Source: Pseudomonadota bacterium
Lineage (GTDB): Bacteria > Pseudomonadota > Alphaproteobacteria > Sphingomonadales > Sphingomonadaceae
Reading direction: 5' to 3'
Assembly: GCA_023424275.1 (NCBI GenBank)
Contig: JAFAED010000369.1
Span: 1 to 5,352 of the forward strand
DNA length: 5,352 nucleotides
Shown here: piece by piece, positions 1 through 5,352 of the stretch
Position numbering within the stretch: position 1 is the stretch's first letter
Layout: every line of letters starts with the position of its first letter
The notes under the pieces: generated by a model
What the model was told of the DNA's origin: nothing
The model's database searches: none
What the model saw: only the letters and a program-made list of their open reading frames with translations
Translations under genes and position numbers: made by a program

Positions 1-632
1 TTGGCCTGACCAGTTTCGAAGCAATCGAGGTCAACGCCGATTATGATATCGAAGTGACGACGCGCGCGCCCGTCGGCGCGGTGGCGACGGGGTCGCAGGA
101 TGCGCTCGACCGTTTGAGCATCGACGCGCGCGACGGCCGATTGGTGATCGGCGCGCGCCAGTTCGCCGGCGACGAAAAGCGCGCTGCGCCGCGCGGGAAG
201 GTGACGATCCGCATCAACGCCGCCAGTCTGCGGTCGGCGACGATGGGTGGCGCGGGATCCTTGAAGATCGACCGGATGAAGGGCAACCGCGTGACCATCG
301 GACTGCGCGGGCCCGGCGCACTGTCGGTCGGCGCGATCGAGACCGACCGGCTGTCGGTCGCGATGATCGGCAACGGCACGATGACGTTGGGCGGCGCCGC
401 GAAACAGGCGCAGATGACGCTGTCGGGCGCCGGCATGTTCGACGCCGGCGCGCTCTTGGTCGGCGAACTGACCTTTGACAGCGAAGGCGCGGGCGAAAAC
501 CGGCTGAACGCGGTCAAGACCGCCGCCGTGACGACGCGCGGCATCGGCAAGACGGTGGTGCTCGGCAAACCTGTCTGCACCGTGCGCAATATCGGCAACG
601 GGTCGGTGCAGTGCGGGAATGCGAAGAAATAG
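1..632 (+). CDS. Head-GIN domain (DUF2807) exported protein, 5'-truncated
   Basis: The frame is open from the window edge (first full codon at base 3) to TAG at 630-632, giving 209 visible residues; the true start and any signal peptide lie upstream. The visible part begins GLTSFEAIEVNADYDIEV, the typical opening of the putative auto-transporter adhesin head-GIN domain (DUF2807), where 'F..I.V....V.V' strands are followed by short Gly/Ala/Thr-rich beta-strand repeats. Repeats such as SLRSATMGGAGSLKI, LSVAMIGNGTMTLGG and AQMTLSGAGMFDAG fit a right-handed beta-helix-like stack. Two cysteines close to the C-terminus (GKPVCTV and SVQCGNAKK) could form a disulfide in the periplasm. Family members are exported or surface proteins of mostly unknown function, so no specific role is assigned. 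A GTG at 54 is in frame but would cut the domain, so it is not taken as the start. The gene converges on the dehydrogenase, with a REP pair between them. Confidence 0.85.
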   Translation, partial: GLTSFEAIEVNADYDIEVTTRAPVGAVATGSQDALDRLSIDARDGRLVIGARQFAGDEKRAAPRGKVTIRINAASLRSATMGGAGSLKIDRMKGNRVTIGLRGPGALSVGAIETDRLSVAMIGNGTMTLGGAAKQAQMTLSGAGMFDAGALLVGELTFDSEGAGENRLNAVKTAAVTTRGIGKTVVLGKPVCTVRNIGNGSVQCGNAKK

Positions 633-695
633 ATTCTGCGCTGGGGCGGATTGGCCGGTTTCGACCGATTGCGGACGTTTCGGTTCTTATAACTT

Positions 696-774
696 CGTCA
701 TTCCCGCGAAAGCGGGAACCCAGTGTGGAGTCAGCCTACGCATGCTCTGGGTCCCCGCTTTCGCGGGGATGACG
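696..774. repeat. Inverted REP-like pair (REPIN-type hairpin)
   Basis: The two 28-bp arms at 696-723 and 747-774 are inverted copies: 26 of 28 positions are complementary, with a T-G pair at 702/768 and an A/C mismatch at 717/753, around a 23-nt loop. Each arm is also a small hairpin: TTCCCGC-GAAA-GCGGGAA at 701-718 and TCCCCGC-TTTC-GCGGGGA at 752-769. The core 'GTCATTCCCGCGAAAGCGGG' resembles widespread proteobacterial REP-like elements and the dRS3-type repeat core. Such elements are dispersed and non-autonomous; some are mobilised by RAYT transposases, though none is encoded here. The position between two convergent gene ends suggests it may also act as a bidirectional transcription block or mRNA end stabiliser, although no T-run follows the hairpin. 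Translated, it gives the familiar spurious peptide VIPAKAGTQ...WVPAFAGMT, so reading frames crossing it should not be called genes. Confidence 0.9.
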
Positions 775-819
775 AATATTGGGAATGGCCGCTCTCCACC
801 CCAAAACGGACGCCAGGCC

Positions 820-1623
820 TCAGTGCCCCGCGGCGCCCAGTCCGTCGATTTTCTTCGATTGGCGCACGATCAGCCCCGGGAACCAGCGCGCGAGGCGCGA
901 CAGGCGTTTTGCCATCTTGCCCACGGTCGTGTGGACGCTGTTTCCGTGCACCGCGTCCCACGCCGCTTCGGCAACGCGCTCGACGGGAACGATTTCGAAG
1001 CCGCTGGCGGAGAGGCGGTTGCGCGCGGGCTCGTTGCTGTCGGCGCTCACCTGATCGAGCAGGGGCGTGTCGATGAAGCCCGGCATCAGCGAGCGGACCT
1101 TGATGTCATGCTTGGCAAATTCGATTTCGAGCGCCTCGGTCAGCCCGCGCACCGCGAATTTGGTCGCCGAATAGACCGCGAGGCCGGCGACGCCATAGAA
1201 GCCCGACGCCGATCCGGTGTTGAGGATCGTCGATCCGGGTGTGGCCCGAAGCAGCGGTAGCGCGGCGTAGATGCCGTTGACGACCCCGCCGAAATTGATC
1301 GCGATCAGCCGGTCGGCCTCTTGCGGGTCCATGTCCATATACTGGCCGCCCGACCCGATGCCCGCATTGTTGAAGAGGACGTCGAGGCGTCCGCCGCTCG
1401 CCTTTGCGAACTCGTCGAGGGCCGCCTTCCACTGGTCGCGGTCGCGGACGTCCATGACGTGGCGCGACGTCGCACCGCCCGGCAACAGCGCCGCAGTTTC
1501 GTCGATCCCCGTGCTGTTGACGTCGGCGATGCCGACGAACCAGCCTTGCCCGGCAAAGTGGCGCGCGACCGCACGGCCGATACCCGATCCGCCGCCGGTG
1601 ATGAAAATCGCCTTCCGTGCCAT
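820..1623 (-). CDS. Classical short-chain dehydrogenase/reductase (SDR)
   Basis: This 267-residue cytosolic NAD(P)-dependent oxidoreductase has a Rossmann fold and the full classical SDR set: TGGGSGIG cofactor loop (residues 9-16), D34 after the second strand (suggesting NAD(H) rather than NADP(H)), D58-V59 at the adenine pocket, NNAG (85-88), catalytic N110, S138, Y151-SAT-K155, and P181-G182 after the active site. The substrate cannot be read from sequence; family members oxidise or reduce alcohols, ketones or steroids. The start at 1623 is chosen because GGAGG lies 6 nt upstream and the protein then begins MARKAIFITGG, as SDRs do; an in-frame ATG at 1689 would add 22 residues unlike the family and run through the likely control region. 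The last ~35 residues (KMAKRLSRLARWFPGLIVRQSKK) are basic and amphipathic, which is unusual and may give membrane contact. It is transcribed alone, divergent from the next gene, with two dyads upstream. Confidence 0.93.
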   Translation of the reverse strand: MARKAIFITGGGSGIGRAVARHFAGQGWFVGIADVNSTGIDETAALLPGGATSRHVMDVRDRDQWKAALDEFAKASGGRLDVLFNNAGIGSGGQYMDMDPQEADRLIAINFGGVVNGIYAALPLLRATPGSTILNTGSASGFYGVAGLAVYSATKFAVRGLTEALEIEFAKHDIKVRSLMPGFIDTPLLDQVSADSNEPARNRLSASGFEIVPVERVAEAAWDAVHGNSVHTTVGKMAKRLSRLARWFPGLIVRQSKKIDGLGAAGH

Positions 1624-1629
1624 GGGACC

Positions 1630-1634
1630 CCTCC
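1630..1634 (-). promoter_or_regulatory. Ribosome binding site of the SDR gene
   Basis: On the minus strand the sequence reads GGAGG, then 6 nt, then ATG at 1623-1621. This is close to the ideal anti-16S match, and no comparable site precedes the upstream ATG at 1689. It therefore fixes the start at 1623. Confidence 0.8.
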
Positions 1635-1637
1635 TTA

Positions 1638-1651
1638 CATTGATGTCAATG
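1638..1651. promoter_or_regulatory. Dyad CATTGATGTCAATG, candidate operator
   Basis: A perfect 6-bp inverted repeat (CATTGA / TCAATG, 2-nt spacer) sits immediately upstream of the SDR ribosome binding site, 15 bp before its ATG. A shorter dyad (ACAT-TG-ATGT, 1637-1646) overlaps it. Its size, symmetry and placement fit a repressor site overlapping the transcribed leader or start of the SDR gene. TetR-type and MerR-type regulators of acyl-CoA or alcohol metabolism often use such sites, but the regulator here is unknown and not encoded in the window. Confidence 0.45.
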
Positions 1652-1666
1652 CGACAAGATGCGAAG

Positions 1667-1682
1667 TTGACGTTCCCGTCAA
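1667..1682. promoter_or_regulatory. Dyad TTGACGTTCCCGTCAA, candidate operator
   Basis: A perfect inverted repeat TTGACG / CGTCAA with a 4-nt spacer. It shares the TTGA/TCAA half-site ends of the dyad at 1638-1651, and the two centres are 30 bp apart, about three helical turns, so two dimers could sit on the same DNA face. On the minus strand the TTGACG half could also serve as a -35 element for the SDR gene, but the matching -10 (TCTTGT after 17 nt) is poor. Which divergent gene it controls cannot be told from sequence, though proximity favours the SDR. Confidence 0.4.
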
Positions 1683-1733
1683 GCGGCAATCGCGGCTTGG
1701 CAATCGAAGATGCTGCTAGCTAAGACTAGGGTG

Positions 1734-2249
1734 ATGACCCGCAGCCTCCGCCTGTTCTTCCTGTCGCTGTTGCTGCTTTGCGCGGGCCTTGCCGCCCCGG
1801 CGCGCGCCGAGGTTGTCGTCAGTTTCTATAGCCATGATTTCGGCGACCGCTTTCCGCACGCCTTCATCGTGCTTAAGGGGACGATCGATGCGACGGGGGA
1901 GGTGGTCGATGCGAATTACGGCTTTACCGCGACATCGGTCAGCCCGGCGATCCTGCTCGGGTCGGTGAAGGGCAAGGTCGAATCGTCCAAGCCCGACTAT
2001 ATCGCAAAGAGCGACCGCCAGTTCGACGTGACAATCGACGATGCGACCTATGCGCGCGTACTGGCGAAGGTCGACGAATGGCGGACGCGCGACCAGCCGA
2101 GTTATAGCCTGAACAAGCGCAACTGCGTCCATTTCGTCATGGAACTTGCCGAAGTCGTCGGGTTGACGGTCAATCGCAAAAGTAAGTTGTTCAAGAAACC
2201 CAAGAGCTTCCTTATAGAGACGAAGGGGCTGAACCCGCAGCTCGGGTAA
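1734..2249 (+). CDS. Exported LRAT/NlpC-like (permuted papain fold) protein
   Basis: A 171-residue protein with a clear Sec signal peptide: MTR, a hydrophobic run at residues 5-21, and probable cleavage after A25 (PARA|EVVV). The mature part carries PHAFIVLKG with H42 and, about 90 residues later, NCVHFV with C131. This order (His first, then Cys in an NCxHF motif) is that of the LRAT / permuted NlpC-P60 group, where the Cys is the nucleophile and LRAT itself has NCEHFV. By family knowledge it could be a periplasmic cysteine hydrolase or acyltransferase on an amide, ester or lipid; the substrate is not known and the match is motif-level only. The start at 1734 is preferred because it puts the basic residues directly before the hydrophobic core; ATG 1710 and GTG 1731 are alternatives in the same frame. 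The ribosome site is weak (AGGG close to the ATG). It lies 11 bp before the TonB-C-like gene, suggesting an operon. The C-terminus is lysine-rich (KSKLFKKPK). Confidence 0.75.
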   Translation: MTRSLRLFFLSLLLLCAGLAAPARAEVVVSFYSHDFGDRFPHAFIVLKGTIDATGEVVDANYGFTATSVSPAILLGSVKGKVESSKPDYIAKSDRQFDVTIDDATYARVLAKVDEWRTRDQPSYSLNKRNCVHFVMELAEVVGLTVNRKSKLFKKPKSFLIETKGLNPQLG

Positions 2250-2260
2250 GGGGGCATTCG

Positions 2261-3298
2261 ATGTTTGCACTATTTTTGGCGCTGGCTGCGCCCGGCGACC
2301 TTGTGACGCAGATTGTCGCCGAGGATGTCGCCGAGAAAGCCGGCGCGCCGATGATGCCGGCGACCAATCCGGGCAGCTGGGCCACAAATGACGATTATCC
2401 GGCCAGCGCGATGTTCGAGGAGCGTGAGGGCACGACGGGGTTCAGGTTGACCGTCGGCGCCGACGGCCTGCCCACCAACTGCGAGATCACGTCGCCGAGT
2501 GGGCATGACGACCTCGATGCGACGACGTGCCGTCTGGTCATGGCGCGCGCGCGCTTTACGCCCGGTCGCGACGCCGCCGGCAAGGTGGTCGGCGGGACCT
2601 ATAGCAACCGCATCCGTTGGCAGATCCCCGAATATGACGGTGCGATCGCGGTCGCGGGCTTCGCGCTCGATGCGGCGCAGGAAAGCTGGCCGCGCGGGCC
2701 GACGCCCGACGATGCGCTGACGCGGATCGACCCCGCCGCCCATTATCCGGCCGCCGCGCGCGCCGCAGGCGAGCAGGGCGTGGTGCATATGGAACTGGGC
2801 ATCGACGCGGCCGGGCAGGTCACGGGGTGCAAGATCAATGAGAGCAGCCTTTCGTCCGCGCTGGACGAAGCGGCCTGCGCACTGATGCGCAGCGACGGAA
2901 AATTCTCGCCCGCGCTCGACAGCGACGGAAAGCCCGTTCGTTCGGTCGTCGCCACGACATTCCGGTGGACGTTGCCGGAAGAGGCCGAGAAACGCCCTGG
3001 CGGCGTGGCATTCCAGCGCGAACGCAGCTTCCCGATGGGCGAGCCGGGCAGCGTGACCGTGACGGTTTTGGTGGATGCCAGTGGCCGCGTCGCCGATTGC
3101 AGCGTTTCGAACAGCGGAAAATTCGGCGCGATGCCGAACGGGATGACGCCGTGCGACATGTTCCCGGCGCAGGCGCGCTACACGCCGTTCGTCGGCAGCG
3201 ACGGCAAGCCGGTGGCGAAACAGGTGATCCTTCGCACCGAACTGATCGTCGAGGACGCGCCCACGCCGACACAGGCCAAGCCCGCGCAGGCCAAATAG
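2261..3298 (+). CDS. Periplasmic protein with three tandem TonB C-terminal-like domains
   Basis: A 345-residue protein with a short hydrophobic N-terminus (MFALFLALAAPGD) that is probably a minimal signal peptide. Three repeats of a TonB C-terminal-like fold follow: about residues 38-123, 153-239 and 247-331. Each has the pattern G.....V..DG....C.I....... C......F.P..D..GKPV......RW, with Cys pairs C74/C90, C190/C206 and C280/C298, likely one disulfide per module. Known TonB proteins have one such domain, an N-terminal membrane anchor and a Pro-rich linker; here there is no strong anchor and no long Pro-rich spacer, so it is unlikely to be the energy transducer for TonB-dependent receptors despite the likely automatic name. 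A binding or scaffold role in the periplasm is an inference. The tail is Pro/Ala/Lys-rich (PTPTQAKPAQAK). The start is supported by AGGGGG at 2249-2254, 6 nt before the ATG, overlapping the stop of the previous gene. Confidence 0.82.
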   Translation: MFALFLALAAPGDLVTQIVAEDVAEKAGAPMMPATNPGSWATNDDYPASAMFEEREGTTGFRLTVGADGLPTNCEITSPSGHDDLDATTCRLVMARARFTPGRDAAGKVVGGTYSNRIRWQIPEYDGAIAVAGFALDAAQESWPRGPTPDDALTRIDPAAHYPAAARAAGEQGVVHMELGIDAAGQVTGCKINESSLSSALDEAACALMRSDGKFSPALDSDGKPVRSVVATTFRWTLPEEAEKRPGGVAFQRERSFPMGEPGSVTVTVLVDASGRVADCSVSNSGKFGAMPNGMTPCDMFPAQARYTPFVGSDGKPVAKQVILRTELIVEDAPTPTQAKPAQAK

Positions 3299-3339
3299 CA
3301 TCAAGTCTGGACGCGAGGCCGCTTTCACCCTATGTTCAG

Positions 3340-3364
3340 GGAACGGGGCGCAATATTTATCGTT
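3340..3364 (+). promoter_or_regulatory. EcfG-type general stress promoter (GGAAC-N16-CGTT)
   Basis: GGAAC at 3340-3344, a 16-nt spacer and CGTT at 3361-3364 match the consensus recognised by the alphaproteobacterial general stress sigma factor EcfG (GGAAC-N16/17-CGTT). Transcription would begin near 3371-3374, leaving a short leader that contains the GAGGGG ribosome site and ends at the TTG start at 3388. Spacing, orientation and distance all agree with a real promoter of the small gene; secA further down could receive read-through. Confidence 0.7.
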
Positions 3365-3375
3365 CCGGACGTATA

Positions 3376-3381
3376 GAGGGG
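3376..3381 (+). promoter_or_regulatory. Ribosome binding site deciding a TTG start
   Basis: GAGGGG lies 6 nt before TTG at 3388-3390. No ATG or GTG in this frame lies at a suitable distance, and the hydrophobic signal segment begins directly after the TTG, so this site decides the start. Confidence 0.6.
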
Positions 3382-3387
3382 CGATTC

Positions 3388-3654
3388 TTGCGGTTATTGC
3401 TGACCCTTTTGGCATTGCTGACCGGCCTGGCGACCGCCGACCGGGCCGTTGCCGCGCCTGCCGTTCCGGCGGCGATGGGGGCGTTGGTGATGTTCGCCGA
3501 AACCGCCGGCAAGGTCGAGGTCAGCGAGGCGGAACGTCGCCCGACGAGCACCGTGCCGACGCGGCGTTCATCGAGCGGCAGCGGCAAGCCGCGCAAGGCC
3601 CCGCCGCCGCACCTTCCCGGCCTGCTCACCGGCAGCGACCGCGCGCTCGAATAG
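3388..3654 (+). CDS. Small exported protein of unknown function, TTG start
   Basis: An 88-residue product read from TTG. Residues 2-16 (RLLLTLLALLTGLAT) form a signal-peptide core, with probable cleavage near VAA|P (about residue 23). The first mature part is hydrophobic (PAVPAAMGALVMF, 24-36), so it could instead stay membrane-bound. The rest is polar and basic, rich in Ser, Arg, Lys and Pro (RRPTSTVPTRRSSSGSGKPRKAPPP), looks disordered, and has no cysteine. I do not recognise the family. Evidence that it is real: a good ribosome site, an EcfG-like promoter at the right distance, a coherent signal peptide, and a stop well clear of secA. The frame is also open upstream through the end of the preceding gene, but that part is a shadow of the TonB-C-like gene. 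If the promoter is real, the gene belongs to the general stress regulon and may act on the envelope. It ends 103 bp before secA. Confidence 0.62.
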   Translation: MRLLLTLLALLTGLATADRAVAAPAVPAAMGALVMFAETAGKVEVSEAERRPTSTVPTRRSSSGSGKPRKAPPPHLPGLLTGSDRALE

Positions 3655-3757
3655 CGTAGTGCTTCAGCGCCCGTTCGCGGCGCCGCCCCGTCATGGGGCC
3701 ATGTCATATTCATGCGACCGCCGCGTCGCCTTTTCATTCTAATTCCAAGGAAATTCC
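3655..3757. other. Intergenic region upstream of secA
   Basis: It holds a small hairpin (GCCCC-GTCAT-GGGGC, 3685-3699) without a T-run, so a weak terminator at best. AAGGA at 3747-3751, 6 nt before the ATG, is the secA ribosome site. TCTAAT at 3738-3743 resembles a -10 box but sits too close to the ribosome site to be used. I see no convincing promoter of secA here; it may be non-canonical, or secA may be read from upstream. Confidence 0.5.
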
Positions 3758-5352
3758 ATGTTTGCTGGCCTTGCCAAGAGCCTGTTCGGCTCGTCCAACG
3801 ACCGTTATGTCGCCTCGATCCGCAAGATCGTCGACAAGATCAACGCCTTTGAACCCGCGATGCAGGCGTTGGATGACGCCGGATTGCAGGCGCAGACGCA
3901 GGCGTTCCGCGACCGGCTGGAGGCCGGCGAAACGCTCGACGACATATTGCCCGAAGCCTTTGCGACGGTGCGCGAAGCCGCGGTCCGCACGCTCGGTATG
4001 CGCCATTTCGACGTGCAGATGGTCGGCGGTATCGTGCTCCACCGCGGCGAAATCGCCGAAATGGCGACGGGCGAGGGCAAGACGTTGATGGCGACGCTGC
4101 CCTGTTACCTCAATGCGCTCGAGGGCAAGGGCGTGCATGTCGTCACGGTCAACGACTATCTCGCCACGCGCGACGCCGAATGGATGGGGACGGTCTATGG
4201 CTTCCTGGGCCTGACCACCGGGATCATCGTTCCGAACCTGAACGAGACCCAGCGCCGCGACGCCTATAACAGCGACATCACCTATGCGACGAACAACGAG
4301 CTCGGCTTCGATTATCTGCGCGACAATATGAAGTTCGACCGTCAGCAGATGGTCCACCGCGAGTTTAATTTCGGCATCGTCGACGAAGTCGATTCGATCC
4401 TGATCGACGAAGCGCGCACCCCGCTGATCATCTCGGGCCCGACCGACGACAAGTCGGAAATGTACGTCCGCGTCAACGAGGTCGTGCTCCAGCTGGTCGA
4501 AGAGGATTATGAGAAGGACGAAAAGTCCAAGTCGATCAACCTGACCGAAGATGGAACCGAGCATGTCGAACGGCTGCTGGAAGCCGCGGGCCTGTTGCAG
4601 GGCGACAATCTCTACGACATCGAAAACACGCAGGTCGTCCACCACGTCAACCAGGCGTTGAAGGCGATCCAGATGTTCAAGCTGGACATCGATTATATCG
4701 TCAAGGACGGCAAGGTCGTCATCATCGACGAATTCACCGGCCGCATGATGGACGGACGCCGCTGGTCCGATGGCCTGCACCAGGCGGTCGAGGCCAAGGA
4801 AGGTGTGCAGATCGAGCCCGAGAACCAGACGCTCGCATCGATCACCTTCCAGAATTATTTCCGCATGTACCCGAAGCTCAGCGGCATGACCGGCACCGCG
4901 GCGACCGAGGCGGCCGAATTCTTCGACATCTACAAGATGAACTGCGTCACCATCCCGACGAACCGCCCGATCGCGCGCAAGGACGATGAGGACGAATTCT
5001 ACAAGAATATCACCGACAAGTTCGGCGCGATCGCCAAGACGATCCGCGAGGCGAACGAGCGCGGCCAGCCGGTGCTGGTCGGTACGGTGTCGATCGAAAA
5101 GTCCGAGCTGCTGTCGTCCTATCTCGAGCGGGAAAATGTCCCGCACAGCGTGCTCAACGCGCGTTTCCACGAAAGCGAGGCGCATATCGTCGCGCAGGCC
5201 GGCCGCACCGGCGCGGTCACGATCGCGACCAACATGGCGGGCCGCGGCACCGACATCAAACTCGGCGGCAACGAGGAGTTCCGTATCGACGACGAACTCA
5301 AGGACCTGCCCGAAGGCCCCGAACGCGACGCCGCGATCGCGCGGATCCAGGC
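3758..5352 (+). CDS. secA: Protein translocase ATPase SecA, 3'-truncated
   Basis: SecA is the motor ATPase that pushes unfolded preproteins through the SecYEG channel at the inner membrane. The frame is uninterrupted from ATG 3758 to the window edge, giving 531 residues of a protein normally about 850-930 long. Visible parts in order: N-terminal helix ([16 protein letters not shown]); nucleotide-binding domain 1 with Walker A MATGEGKT (102-109) and Walker [14 protein letters not shown] (208-220, D209/E210); the preprotein cross-linking region within about 225-370, ending with [11 protein letters not shown] (371-381); then nucleotide-binding domain 2 with [12 protein letters not shown] (439-450), [16 protein letters not shown] (467-482) and the arginine-finger motif [13 protein letters not shown] (488-500). 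The remaining scaffold/wing domains, helical hairpin and zinc-binding tail lie beyond the window. The start is supported by AAGGA 6 nt upstream and by agreement with the usual N-terminus. No key residue is missing. The exported products of the neighbouring genes would be its substrates. Confidence 0.98.
   Translation, partial: MFAGLAKSLFGSSNDRYVASIRKIVDKINAFEPAMQALDDAGLQAQTQAFRDRLEAGETLDDILPEAFATVREAAVRTLGMRHFDVQMVGGIVLHRGEIAEMATGEGKTLMATLPCYLNALEGKGVHVVTVNDYLATRDAEWMGTVYGFLGLTTGIIVPNLNETQRRDAYNSDITYATNNELGFDYLRDNMKFDRQQMVHREFNFGIVDEVDSILIDEARTPLIISGPTDDKSEMYVRVNEVVLQLVEEDYEKDEKSKSINLTEDGTEHVERLLEAAGLLQGDNLYDIENTQVVHHVNQALKAIQMFKLDIDYIVKDGKVVIIDEFTGRMMDGRRWSDGLHQAVEAKEGVQIEPENQTLASITFQNYFRMYPKLSGMTGTAATEAAEFFDIYKMNCVTIPTNRPIARKDDEDEFYKNITDKFGAIAKTIREANERGQPVLVGTVSIEKSELLSSYLERENVPHSVLNARFHESEAHIVAQAGRTGAVTIATNMAGRGTDIKLGGNEEFRIDDELKDLPEGPERDAAIARIQ

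Noticed and set aside
696..774. CRISPR array or riboswitch
   Set aside because: There are only two copies, in inverted orientation, with one short spacer. That fits a REP doublet, not a direct-repeat array, and there is no gene downstream in a suitable orientation for a riboswitch.
619..1260. A plus-strand open frame of 213 codons across the repeat and the dehydrogenase end
   Set aside because: Its first part is the spurious translation of the REP pair and the rest is antisense to a clearly coding SDR.
1624..1689. Extended N-terminus of the SDR from the ATG at 1689
   Set aside because: The extra 22 residues do not resemble SDR N-termini, the region contains the dyads, and the strong ribosome site supports 1623.
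1697..1726. Promoter for the LRAT-like gene (TTGGCA, 18 nt, TAAGAC)
   Set aside because: The -10 matches poorly, and the start it predicts would make the mRNA nearly leaderless. This is possible given the weak ribosome site, but it is not strong enough to annotate.
1770..1800. Lipoprotein signal in the LRAT-like protein (Cys16)
   Set aside because: The residues before the Cys are LLL, which lacks the small residue required at -1 of a lipobox. A standard signal peptidase site (ARA|E) follows.
2270..3415. A 381-codon minus-strand frame opposite the TonB-C-like gene
   Set aside because: The product is Arg/Ala/His-rich without a recognisable domain, and the opposite strand has three coherent modules with conserved Cys pairs.
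3685..3699. Terminator hairpin before secA
   Set aside because: The stem is only five pairs and no T-run follows, so I would not call it a terminator.
3734..5185. A 483-codon open frame on the minus strand across secA
   Set aside because: It is a mirror of secA codon bias in GC-rich DNA. Its product is a low-complexity Asp/Val/Leu/Arg-rich sequence without domains, while the plus strand encodes textbook SecA.

Overview
The window is GC-rich, gene-dense bacterial chromosome whose codon use, protein styles and SecA sequence fit an alphaproteobacterium, most likely a sphingomonad (Sphingopyxis/Sphingomonas-like; inferred from sequence character, not from a search). Supporting signs are a head-GIN (DUF2807) protein, a sphingomonad-style periplasmic protein with TonB C-terminal-like modules, and a match to the alphaproteobacterial EcfG general-stress promoter (GGAAC-N16-CGTT).

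Layout from left to right: (1) the 3' part of an exported head-GIN domain protein (+). (2) A 187-bp gap between convergent genes, filled by a pair of inverted REP-like elements (REPIN-type) that can fold into one long hairpin or two small ones. (3) A complete classical short-chain dehydrogenase (-), with all catalytic residues and an unusual basic C-terminal tail. (4) A divergent intergenic region with two TTGA/TCAA-type dyads, 30 bp apart centre to centre, just upstream of the dehydrogenase. (5) Two closely spaced + genes, probably co-transcribed: an exported protein with an LRAT/NlpC-like H...NCxHF signature, and a periplasmic protein made of three tandem TonB-C-like modules, each with a Cys pair. 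(6) An EcfG-like promoter followed by a small exported 88-residue protein that starts with TTG. (7) The first 531 codons of secA, cut by the window edge.

Most of the products act in the envelope: SecA drives export, and the GIN, LRAT-like, triple TonB-C and small proteins all appear to be Sec-exported. There is no clear dedicated system. The parts most worth a second look are the stress-type promoter with its tiny exported product next to secA, the exported LRAT-like protein paired with the triple TonB-C protein, and the double-dyad control region of the dehydrogenase. I see no tRNA, rRNA, CRISPR array, insertion sequence or phage gene.
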